Source of the DNA: JAYELX01 sp964544065
GTDB taxonomy: Bacteria > Chloroflexota > Anaerolineae > Anaerolineales > UBA11858
Assembly: GCA_964544065.1 (NCBI GenBank)
Contig: CAZJBA010000106.1
Span: 1-10,491 of the forward strand
Direction of reading: 5' to 3'
DNA: 10,491 bases
Shown here: in pieces, positions 1 through 4,894 of the stretch
Numbering within the stretch: the first letter of the stretch is position 1
How the letters are laid out: each line of letters starts with the position of its first letter
Made by a program: the position numbers and the translations under genes
Notes under the pieces: generated by a model
The model's database searches: none
What the model saw: only the letters and a program-made list of their open reading frames with translations
What the model was told of the DNA's origin: nothing

Positions 1-78
1 GCCCTCGCAGCGCGACTTCAGTCGCAAGGTGTTGGGCGTTTCATCACCAATGCCCTGTTCAGCCTATTCCCGAATTAA
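1..78 (+). CDS. possible C-terminal end of a rightward gene (partial)
   Basis: Frame 1 is open from the first base to a TAA at 76-78 and would encode 25 residues ending in GVGRFITNALFSLFPN. This reads like a natural protein C-terminus, with amphipathic and hydrophobic residues, whereas the other two forward frames look like non-coding translation. I do not recognise the family, and no function can be given from 25 residues. A small stem (GCGAC-TTCA-GTCGC, 12-25) lies inside it and resembles short dispersed hairpins, so chance openness is possible. The gene would converge on the lipoprotein gene ending at 271. Confidence 0.35.
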   Translation, partial: ALAARLQSQGVGRFITNALFSLFPN

Positions 79-270
79 ATTTTCAAAGTCCATGAGGGCG
101 GGGCGCATAGTTATTAAAAAAAGTTTTTTGCCGCAGGCACGCATACCGTAGGCACGCCGTCGCTCTGCGTACCCTTCGGGTAAGGGGTACCGCGTTAAAT
201 CTTGTCGGTTTCGCCATGGGCGTGCACGCTGAAAGCGAGGCGGAACTTCGCTAGACGATTACAACCTGTC
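79..270. other. intergenic spacer between convergent gene ends
   Basis: No coding potential is seen. The stretch holds an A7-G-T6 tract at 116-129 that could serve as a U-tract for transcription ending from either side, although no strong GC stem lies directly next to it. It also has two GGCACGC copies 15 bp apart (136-142 and 151-157) and a hairpin repeat at 159-190, listed separately. I cannot assign a definite terminator. Confidence 0.4.
159..190 (+). repeat. dispersed hairpin repeat, copy A
   Basis: GTCGCTCTGCGT is followed by a small stem ACCC-TTC-GGGT (171-181); an alternative pairing is GTACCC (169-174) with GGGTAC (185-190). The CGCT(C/G)TGCGT head plus a short GC hairpin recurs at 1349-1372, 1637-1661 and 4450-4470 with different but complementary stem bases. 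Confidence 0.5.
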
Positions 271-1293
271 TTATTGCGACGATGCGCAGCGGAAGCCCAG
301 GTTGTAGTACCAATAGTTTGGAACCGAGCGATAGCGGACGGATGAACGCATCCACCAATAGCCGTTGTTCCAGGCGCCACCGCGCCAGGAGCGCTCACCG
401 CGCAGGTCCAGGTTTTCGCGTCCATCGGTGGGATCGTAGGGGAAAGGCTGAATCAAAGTCCCCGTCCATTCCCACACGTTGCCGGACATGTCCATCGCTC
501 CGTAGGGGCTGGCCCCCTCGGGGAAGCTTCCCACCGGGGCCGTATCCGGGTAACCATCATCGTAGCGCCCGTTGGCCCAGCTCTTTGGACAATTGAAATC
601 GCAGAAATTAGCCCGCTCGCCGCTGATTTCCTCATCCCCCCAAGGGTACTTGGCCCCATCCGTGCCGCGGGAGGCTTTCTCCCATTCCGCTTCGGTTGGC
701 AGCCTGCGGCCAGCCCATTCGCAATAGGTTCGCGCCATTTTCCATTTCACCCATATGACAGGATAATTTGTGTATTCCGGGTTGGGATAGTAGTTGAGCC
801 GCGTGAAAGAGGCGGGATTAAAGGGCGGATCACAAACGCCATCTTCTACGCATAACGCATATTGGCCGTTGGTGACCTCGTATTTGTCGATCCAATACCC
901 ATCCAGATAGACCGTGTTTTGGGGAACCTCGGGATAGGCGCGCCCGCCCTCGATGGACTGCTTGGCCTCAATATCCGTCGAGCCCATGATGAATTCACCG
1001 GCCGGAACGTAGACTTGTTCCATCTGGTCGATCTCAATAACCCGAGTCGACCCAGCCTGTAAGGCTTCGGTTGGGGTCAAGGTGGGTTCGAGGGTCTCCG
1101 TAGGCGCTGGTGGCAATGTTGCTGTCCCGGTCGGCGCGCTTGTTGGGACCGATGTGTTCGTCGCTGTTGGAACCGTTGTGTTTTCCGATACAGATGTGGA
1201 GGCGGGTGTGGGCTCTGGCTGTTGCGTATTGCAAGCAGTCAAAAGGAGTCCTAAGAGAATGATCGTTATTAACCGAGCGATGTCTTTTTTCAT
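271..1293 (-). CDS. SUMF1/FGE-like domain lipoprotein, catalytic cysteines absent
   Basis: A predicted surface lipoprotein of 340 residues. I chose the ATG at 1293 because it gives an N-terminus MKKDIARLITII with a classic lipobox (LTA-C21); the upstream in-frame start at 1341 falls inside a large inverted repeat. No strong ribosome site is visible. Residues 22-80 form a Thr/Pro/Ser-rich linker. Residues 90-340 match the formylglycine-generating enzyme/SUMF1 fold: VPAGEFIMGS, YEVTNGQY, AGRRLPTEAEWEKA, YPWGDE, MDMSGNVWEW, WRGGAW and terminal NLGFRCA. True FGE uses a redox cysteine pair between the RGG and LGFRCA motifs. Here the only cysteine after 235 is C336, so sulfatase-activating activity is unlikely. 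Remaining cysteines (148/154 and 231/235) could be extracellular disulfides. The role is unknown; extracellular binding or sensing is an inference. No sulfatase lies nearby. Confidence 0.88.
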   Translation of the reverse strand: MKKDIARLITIILLGLLLTACNTQQPEPTPASTSVSENTTVPTATNTSVPTSAPTGTATLPPAPTETLEPTLTPTEALQAGSTRVIEIDQMEQVYVPAGEFIMGSTDIEAKQSIEGGRAYPEVPQNTVYLDGYWIDKYEVTNGQYALCVEDGVCDPPFNPASFTRLNYYPNPEYTNYPVIWVKWKMARTYCEWAGRRLPTEAEWEKASRGTDGAKYPWGDEEISGERANFCDFNCPKSWANGRYDDGYPDTAPVGSFPEGASPYGAMDMSGNVWEWTGTLIQPFPYDPTDGRENLDLRGERSWRGGAWNNGYWWMRSSVRYRSVPNYWYYNLGFRCASSQ

Positions 1294-1310
1294 GTCTTTT
1301 GTCCGTCTTC

Positions 1311-1412
1311 TAAATAGGTTGTAAGCGTTCAGGCATGTCACTCTCGCCGCGCTCTGCGTCCCGCCAGGGGAAGCGCGGCAAGAATGACATCCCCCCGCTT
1401 ACAATAGATTTA
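1311..1412. repeat. large imperfect inverted repeat (MITE-like palindrome)
   Basis: The left arm 1311-1353 and right arm 1372-1412 are complementary in blocks: TAAAT, TTGTAAGCG, ATGTCA, TCT and GCCGCGCT match, with two short unmatched patches and two C/T differences. The 18-nt centre contains a further small stem (TCCC 1359-1362 with GGGA 1368-1371) and is copy B of the hairpin repeat family. The outer ends begin and end with TA. It lies 17 bp upstream of the lipoprotein start, so it would fall in that gene's leader or promoter. It could be a non-autonomous transposon remnant, a bidirectional terminator or a structured RNA leader. Confidence 0.7.
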
Positions 1413-1471
1413 CCGACCTCACGCGGGCCGATCCGTTTCCCAGTGTATCTTTGGGAAAGACTTGCCCGTAC

Positions 1472-1487
1472 CCAAGCCGAAGCTTGG
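1472..1487 (-). repeat. hairpin with UUCG loop on the minus strand
   Basis: CCAAGC-CGAA-GCTTGG on the plus strand reads CCAAGC-TTCG-GCTTGG on the minus strand, giving a 6-bp stem closed by a C(UUCG)G tetraloop, an unusually stable RNA loop. No U-tract follows on either strand, so it is not a standard terminator. It lies in the leader of the lipoprotein transcript if the promoter at 1567-1595 is real. Confidence 0.45.
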
Positions 1488-1566
1488 CAATATCAACCTT
1501 CCAAGCCCTGGGAGGCAAGCAAAGCGGGTTATGCCTCTCTCCATTGTGGCCAGGATAAACGCAATT

Positions 1567-1595
1567 AGTATACCTATACCAGGTTAGAAAAGCAA
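1567..1595 (-). promoter_or_regulatory. candidate promoter for the lipoprotein gene
   Basis: On the minus strand TTGCTT (1595-1590) and TATACT (1572-1567) are separated by 17 bases. The -10 matches the consensus at five of six positions and the -35 at three. It would give a leader of about 270 nt containing the UUCG hairpin and the large inverted repeat. The match is modest and there is no experimental support. Confidence 0.3.
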
Positions 1596-1636
1596 GCAGC
1601 GTTGTGACATCCATTATGGTCGGCAACGGGGAGCGC

Positions 1637-1661
1637 GCGCTCTGCGTCCCCTTGGGGGAAG
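1637..1661 (+). repeat. dispersed hairpin repeat, copy C
   Basis: GCGCTCTGCGTCCC (1637-1650) is identical over 14 bases to 1349-1362 in the centre of the large inverted repeat. It continues into a stem CCCC (1648-1651)-TTG-GGGG (1655-1658) followed by AAG, as in the other copies. Confidence 0.5.
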
Positions 1662-1720
1662 CCTACTCGAAGGAGTGCGTTGCCTAGATCGGACGTATAT
1701 TGATCTAGCCGACGTACCCC

Positions 1721-1768
1721 CATGCCCAAAGGGCATACCAGATGGGTACACACCGTGCGGCAGAGCGA
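1721..1768 (+). repeat. dispersed repeat, long form, copy 1
   Basis: A palindrome ATGCCC-AAA-GGGCAT (1722-1736) is followed by a 32-base unit (1737-1768) containing GGGTACACACCGTGCGGC. That unit matches 1955-1986 at 29 of 32 positions. Read on the minus strand it starts TCGCTCTGCCGC, close to the head of the short hairpin repeats, so both forms may belong to one mosaic family. Confidence 0.55.
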
Positions 1769-1940
1769 CGGCATGCTTCGCGATCATCGTCGGCGTTTCT
1801 CCATACGCCCGAGGTTTGCCGTCTGACAACTCTTGCTCGCACACAATCAAGGCGGAATAATGGGGTAGGATTCGTACTCTTGAGCCTCGTCCCCGGGGCG
1901 GTGTAAGCGGCGAAGCTTCGCTCGCAACGCTAGGGCGCGC

Positions 1941-1986
1941 CATCCCGAAGGTACACCAAATGGGTGCACACCGTGCGGCACAGCGA
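1941..1986 (+). repeat. dispersed repeat, long form, copy 2
   Basis: The second copy of the unit at 1721-1768, with a similar lead-in (CATCCCGAAGG) and a 32-base core (1955-1986) differing from copy 1 at three positions. It has the same orientation, about 218 bp away, just beyond the 3' end of the amidohydrolase gene. Confidence 0.55.
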
Positions 1987-2065
1987 AGCGATGACATGTT
2001 TAATCGGAGTGGGGCACAGCCAAAGTGACTATGCGATCGTCCCATTCATGGGGGTAGGGGATTTC

Positions 2066-3688
2066 TTATCGATGGTAAACGATACTCCCATCGAAAACGG
2101 TCATGTGTACTTGCGTATCAGGGATTTGAGTTGGGGGGATGTTGAAGATGTCCCGGTCGAGCACAACCAGATCAGCAAGCTTGCCAGGGGTTAAACTGCC
2201 CAGGTCTTTTTGTTGGCCAATGGCCAGCGCGCTACCCATGGTGTAGCCCCAGACTGCCTCGGAGACGGATACTCGTTGGGACGGATACCAGCCTCCCTCG
2301 GGGGTTGCGTCTCGCTGTTGGCGCGTCACCGCGGCGTGGATGCCCAACAATGGGTTGGGTGACGCCACCGGACAGTCGGAGCCCAGGGCCAACGTGACGC
2401 CGGCGTCCAGCATATCGCGGAAAGGATAAGCAAAACGCCCGCGCTGGCCAACCGATCTTTCCATCATGGGAAGATCATCCGTGCAATGGATGGGCTGCAC
2501 CGAGGCGACCACATCTAGCCGCCCCAGCCGGGTCACGTCTTGGGGCCAAATCAATTGTGCATGTTCGATGCGGTGGGGGATGCAAGGGGCGAGTTGCGAG
2601 TTGCGAGGAGCTAGTTTTTCGAACAGGTTGATCAGCTCGCGGTTAGCCCGGTCGCCGATGGCGTGGATGGCTACAGACAGCCCGGCCTGATCGGCCTTGT
2701 TGATCGCGGCGGCAATTTCGTCCATTGGCGTCAGAGGCATGCCGCAATCGTCGCTGTCTTGGTAAGGTTCCAACATCCAGGCCGTGCGCGCGCCTTGGCC
2801 GCCATCTGAAAAAAATTTGACATGCCCGACGCGCAGATAATCGTTCCCCATGCCCGTGCGCAAGCCCAGCGCAATGGCCTGGTCCAACAACTCGCCGGGG
2901 ATGTGCATCCACATGCGCAGGTTCAAATCGCCCCTTGCCGCCAACCGTTGGTAGGCGCGAAAAGCTGGCGGACCGTCGGCGCCACCCATGATGCGGCAAT
3001 CGTGGACGCCGGTCAGGCCAAGCCGGTGCAGGATACCAAACCCCTCTTGCATGGCCTCCGTGGTTTCCTCCTCAGCAGGCGGGGGAATCACATCTTTGAC
3101 CAGATTGATGGCCATTTCTCTCAGAATGCCGTTCGGTCGGCCCGAGTCGTCCCGGTTGATGATGCCTCTGGGTGGATTGGGCCTATCGGCGTTGATGGAG
3201 GCTGCCCGCAGCGCTGGTGTGTTGACCACCGCCAGGTGCATGTCGTTACGCCACAGAATGACAGGGTGATCCGGTGTGACGGCATCCAGGTCAGCGCGGG
3301 TGGGCATGCGCCCCTCGGGCCAGTGGGTCTCGTTCCAACCCTGGCCCAAAATCCATTGGCCAGGCGGCGTCTGGCTTGCCCTTTGGGCCAACCGCTCCCG
3401 AAGGCCGGCCAGGGAATCGGCCTCCGCCAAGGCTACCCGCCTGAGGCCTAAAGCCCAATCATAAAAGTGGAAATGCGCGTCGGTCAAGCCGGGCAGCACG
3501 CGGCGGCCCTCGAGGTCAATTTGCTGCGTATGGGGGCTGGCCAGTTCTCGAATGGCTCGATCATCCCCCAACGCCAAAATTCGCCCATCTCTCACGGCCA
3601 ACGCACTGGCATGAGAGGTGCGCGGGTCTTGGGTATGCAATTTTCCGTTGTAGAGAAGAAGGTCAGGCAAGGTATGCTCCTGCCTCAT
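2066..3688 (-). CDS. YtcJ-like metal-dependent amidohydrolase (amidohydrolase family 3)
   Basis: A 540-residue cytoplasmic hydrolase of the amidohydrolase superfamily; YtcJ-like members run about 520-560 residues. Visible motifs: N-terminal beta-sandwich entry (LLYNGKLHT, residues 11-19), metal ligands H72/H74 in DAHFHF, K291 in KFFSDGGQG, AIHAIGDRANR (340-350, H342), HRIEHAQL (372-379, H376), ALGSDCPV (434-441, D438), and the terminal LTPGKLADLVVLD that returns to the sandwich. The family hydrolyses C-N bonds in cyclic or N-acyl substrates; the true substrate cannot be read from sequence. Its ATG overlaps the copZ stop as ATGA, implying translational coupling. A 7-bp tandem repeat lies inside the gene (2589-2607) and adds NSQLAPCI-type residues before HRIEHAQ. 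The functional link to a copper operon is unclear. Confidence 0.9.
   Translation of the reverse strand: MRQEHTLPDLLLYNGKLHTQDPRTSHASALAVRDGRILALGDDRAIRELASPHTQQIDLEGRRVLPGLTDAHFHFYDWALGLRRVALAEADSLAGLRERLAQRASQTPPGQWILGQGWNETHWPEGRMPTRADLDAVTPDHPVILWRNDMHLAVVNTPALRAASINADRPNPPRGIINRDDSGRPNGILREMAINLVKDVIPPPAEEETTEAMQEGFGILHRLGLTGVHDCRIMGGADGPPAFRAYQRLAARGDLNLRMWMHIPGELLDQAIALGLRTGMGNDYLRVGHVKFFSDGGQGARTAWMLEPYQDSDDCGMPLTPMDEIAAAINKADQAGLSVAIHAIGDRANRELINLFEKLAPRNSQLAPCIPHRIEHAQLIWPQDVTRLGRLDVVASVQPIHCTDDLPMMERSVGQRGRFAYPFRDMLDAGVTLALGSDCPVASPNPLLGIHAAVTRQQRDATPEGGWYPSQRVSVSEAVWGYTMGSALAIGQQKDLGSLTPGKLADLVVLDRDIFNIPPTQIPDTQVHMTVFDGSIVYHR
2589..2607. repeat. 7-bp tandem repeat inside the amidohydrolase gene
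   Basis: GCGAGTT occurs twice in a row (2589-2602), followed by a partial third copy GCGAG (2603-2607). It encodes part of a surface-like stretch between a helix and the conserved HRIEHAQ motif. Three units equal 21 bp, so a change by three would keep the frame, but a change by one would not. Confidence 0.6.
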
Positions 3689-3891
3689 TCAGCGACGGGG
3701 TAATTGATCTCGGCCAGCTTGTCCTTGATCGTTTGTTCCGTGGCGGGGTCGGCGAAGTCGATCGCAGTAGTTTTGTCCTCGGCGCTGGCCTCGACGGATT
3801 CGACGCCCTCGAGGCCGCTGATGTTCATCTTGATGGTGTGGACACAATGGTTGCAACTTATATTGGGGACTTTGTAGGTTACAGTTGACAT
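3685..3891 (-). CDS. copZ: heavy-metal-associated (HMA) domain copper chaperone, CopZ-like
   Basis: A 68-residue cytoplasmic metallochaperone with the ferredoxin-like HMA fold. The Cu(I)-binding CxxC is in ISCNHC (C13, C16), followed by TIKMNISGLEGVESVEASAEDKT, the usual helix and second strand, and the terminal KLAEINYPV typical of the family. I chose the ATG at 3891 because AAGGAG lies eight bases upstream (3898-3903) and the protein then begins MSTVTYKVP, as CopZ proteins do; the frame stays open further upstream (to 3963) but gives an atypical basic extension. It lies 49 bp after csoR and overlaps the amidohydrolase by ATGA. CopZ normally hands Cu(I) to a CopA ATPase or to CsoR; no CopA is in the window. 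Other soft metals cannot be excluded. Confidence 0.9.
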   Translation of the reverse strand: MSTVTYKVPNISCNHCVHTIKMNISGLEGVESVEASAEDKTTAIDFADPATEQTIKDKLAEINYPVAE

Positions 3892-3940
3892 GTTTCGCTC
3901 CTTTTTCAGAATTAAACTGGTAGAGATTGAAGGGTGATGA

Positions 3941-4213
3941 TTAGACCTTCGTGGTCGCTTCAAAAATGTTGGTGATCTCCTTGAGCACGCGTTCGCGGTC
4001 GTCGGGGTTATCGCCGCGTACGGCCGTGGTCACACAAGTATTGAGATGCTCGGATAAAATCATGGCGCTAACTTTATTGAGGGCAGCCTGGGCGGCATGA
4101 ATTTGTTGGATGACATCAATGCAATATTTATCTTCTGTGATCATGCCTTGAATGCCGCGCAAGTGCCCTTCGACGTTCTTCAATCGGCGTAATGCCTCTT
4201 CGTGTTTCATCAC
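3941..4213 (-). CDS. csoR: CsoR-family copper-sensing transcriptional repressor
   Basis: A 90-residue all-helical DNA-binding repressor (DUF156). The family signature runs from RLKNVEGHLRGIQGMI through EDKYCIDVIQQIHAAQAAL to SEHLNTCV. The Cu(I) ligand set C31, H56, C60 keeps the spacing of mycobacterial CsoR (Cys-x24-His-x3-Cys), which argues for copper rather than the nickel or persulfide members. In the family, Cu(I) binding releases the protein from an operator in its own promoter. Two starts are possible: GTG at 4213 (8 bases from AGGAG at 4222-4226) or ATG at 4210; spacing slightly favours GTG. It is first in the leftward operon with copZ and the amidohydrolase, and a G/C-run operator-like sequence lies in its promoter, so autoregulation is likely. 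Confidence 0.92.
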   Translation of the reverse strand: MMKHEEALRRLKNVEGHLRGIQGMITEDKYCIDVIQQIHAAQAALNKVSAMILSEHLNTCVTTAVRGDNPDDRERVLKEITNIFEATTKV

Positions 4214-4231
4214 CGTAGCAACTCCTTTTGA

Positions 4232-4262
4232 TCGATACTACCCCCCCCAGGGGGGATGGGTC
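4232..4262. promoter_or_regulatory. putative CsoR operator
   Basis: A C-run/G-run pseudo-palindrome, core CCCCCC-A-GGGGGG (4243-4255), is flanked by TAC on the left and ATGGGT on the right. CsoR operators are typically G/C-tract inverted repeats of this style. It sits between the -10 box (4264-4269) and the csoR ribosome site, where a bound repressor would block initiation. Confidence 0.65.
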
Positions 4263-4263
4263 T

Positions 4264-4292
4264 ATGGTACAAAAAATAATCCCTCTTGTCAA
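4264..4292 (-). promoter_or_regulatory. promoter of the csoR-copZ-amidohydrolase operon
   Basis: On the minus strand TTGACA (4292-4287, perfect) and TACCAT (4269-4264, four of six) are separated by exactly 17 bases. The predicted start would be near 4257, inside the operator-like sequence. The -35 is embedded in a perfect palindrome CCTCTTG-T-CAAGAGG (4282-4296), a possible second regulator site. Confidence 0.7.
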
Positions 4293-4449
4293 GAGGTAAA
4301 CCTGATCGGCAAAGTGTCTTCGCGACAACGCCCTCTCCATCCAGGACTGGCGATCCCGCTCGGTTGCGCCCAGGGCGTACCTCCGGCAAAACCTTCGCTA
4401 TCCCTTGATGATGATCGTGAAGGTGTCCGTCGCGAAGCACAGCCTCGTT

Positions 4450-4470
4450 CGCTGTGCGTGCCCTGCGGGC
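4450..4470 (+). repeat. dispersed hairpin repeat, copy D
   Basis: CGCTGTGCGT followed by stem GCCC (4460-4463)-TGC-GGGC (4467-4470). It has the same head and position of stem as copies at 159-190 and 1637-1661, with a different closing pair. Confidence 0.45.
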
Positions 4471-4531
4471 ATGGGCTGCCTGGCCGAACCGGTGGCCCGC
4501 CTGTTGCTGATTTTTGAAAATTGGCTCGCCT

Positions 4532-4552
4532 TTGTTGCCTTACTCGCAACAA
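4532..4552 (+). repeat. 7-bp stem-loop upstream of the HTH gene
   Basis: TTGTTGC and GCAACAA pair around a 7-base loop CTTACTC; the stem can extend with CC/GG and a bulge. There is no U-tract after it, so it is not a clear terminator. It may be a leader structure or the edge of an inserted segment. Confidence 0.4.
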
Positions 4553-4597
4553 GGGTTGGATAAGCTAATGACAAATCAAGTTGAAAGGAAATTTGTC

Positions 4598-4849
4598 ATG
4601 GGCAGAAAAGCCAATCAAGACCGCATCAGGGCAGCGGAGAAAACAATCAAAGCCAATCCCGGCCATAGAGCGGGGCATTACGCTAGAAAATTAGGTTGCC
4701 ATCGAGAGACGTTCAATCGGGTTTTGGTGCAGTTTTGTGAAATTGTAGCTTCATTTATGGTATATTATATATTGTCAATATCGTTGCAAAAAAGGGGAAA
4801 AAATAGCGGAAAAACAACTGAAATCGCTGTAGGCCGCGACATAAAATGA
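4598..4849 (+). CDS. short HTH protein, apparently with a replaced C-terminus
   Basis: 83 residues from the ATG at 4598, chosen because AAAGGAAA lies about seven bases upstream; an in-frame ATG at 4568 has poorer spacing. Residues 1-46 (GRKANQDRIRAAEKTIKANP, then GHRAGHYARKLGCHRETFNR) resemble small winged-HTH proteins that I associate with Chloroflexota. These usually continue with a hydrophobic wing and an acidic LLxED segment. Here residues 47-83 (IVASFMVYYILSISLQKRG and onward) do not fit, and no continuation is evident in the other frames, so this looks like a truncated gene fused to AT-rich sequence rather than a simple frameshift. The gene ends 45 bp before the WYL regulator. It may be decayed, or a small regulator of the operon; function is unknown. 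Confidence 0.45.
   Translation: MGRKANQDRIRAAEKTIKANPGHRAGHYARKLGCHRETFNRVLVQFCEIVASFMVYYILSISLQKRGKNSGKTTEIAVGRDIK
4743..4771 (+). promoter_or_regulatory. candidate promoter of the WYL-cas operon
   Basis: TTGTAG (4743-4748) and TATATA (4766-4771) are separated by 17 bases in the only strongly AT-rich stretch before the operon. It overlaps the 3' part of the short HTH gene, consistent with that gene's tail being non-native. TATACT at 4863-4868 is an alternative -10 nearer the WYL gene but has no good -35. Confidence 0.35.
4769..4781. promoter_or_regulatory. putative operator palindrome ATATTG-T-CAATAT
   Basis: A perfect inverted repeat with 6-bp arms around a central T, overlapping the downstream edge of the candidate -10 box and 114 bp upstream of the WYL start codon. 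Its position suits a repressor site, and the WYL protein encoded next is the obvious candidate ligand. AT-rich sequence gives such palindromes by chance more often, so confidence is limited. Confidence 0.35.
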
Positions 4850-4894
4850 CGAGGGTCTCTTCTATACTATGCCCAATCAACTAGGAAACACATT

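Larger units (their letters stand above)
1294..2065. other. gene-free repeat-rich spacer
   Basis: Several short open frames exist on both strands, but their translations are rich in Arg/Pro/Ser/Cys, follow the repeats and look like no known protein, so I call no gene. The spacer contains the large inverted repeat (1311-1412), a UUCG-type hairpin (1472-1487), a possible leftward promoter (1567-1595), hairpin repeat copy C (1637-1661), two near-identical repeat copies (1721-1768 and 1941-1986), and palindromes ATGCCC-AAA-GGGCAT (1722-1736), CCCCGGGG (1891-1898) and GCGAAGCTTCGC (1910-1921). Both flanking genes run leftward, so the region separates the amidohydrolase 3' end from the lipoprotein 5' end. 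Confidence 0.7.
4297..4597. other. gene-free spacer between divergent transcription units
   Basis: No credible coding sequence is seen. The left part is GC-rich and contains CGCCC-A-GGGCG then TACC (4367-4380), reminiscent of the lead-in of the long-form repeats, and an inverted repeat GCACAGC (4437-4443)/GCTGTGC (4451-4457) leading into hairpin repeat copy D. From about 4510 the composition turns AT-rich. A stem-loop TTGTTGC-CTTACTC-GCAACAA lies at 4532-4552 ahead of the HTH gene. A long open frame crosses this stretch from a TTG at 4514, but it has no ribosome site and joins the HTH gene only further down. Confidence 0.6.

Noticed and set aside
1294..1341. upstream start (1341) for the lipoprotein, adding 16 residues
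   Set aside because: It would put a charged MTCLNAYNLFRRRTKD segment before the signal peptide and places the start inside the large inverted repeat; the start at 1293 gives a normal lipoprotein signal.
1399..1626. 75-codon minus-strand open frame upstream of the lipoprotein gene
   Set aside because: It crosses the UUCG hairpin and ends inside the large inverted repeat, with no recognisable protein pattern and no ribosome site.
1614..2045. 143-codon open frame on the minus strand in the spacer
   Set aside because: The translation is Arg/Pro/Ser/Cys-rich, resembles no family I know, has no ribosome site and runs straight through the dispersed repeats; openness is explained by GC-rich sequence.
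1331..2045. possible CRISPR array made of the repeated hairpins
   Set aside because: Copies are irregularly spaced, differ in sequence and length, and occur in both orientations; there are no regular spacers.
2822..3451. 209-codon plus-strand open frame opposite the amidohydrolase
   Set aside because: It is antisense to a gene with clear catalytic motifs; long antisense frames are common in GC-rich genes.
4152..4552. overlapping open frames on both strands between csoR and the HTH gene
   Set aside because: They overlap the csoR promoter, operator and repeats, and their translations are low-complexity Pro/Arg/Gly-rich.
4743..4800. leader sequence of a CRISPR array
   Set aside because: The AT-rich stretch resembles a leader in composition, but no repeat follows it; a WYL gene does, so a promoter is the simpler reading.
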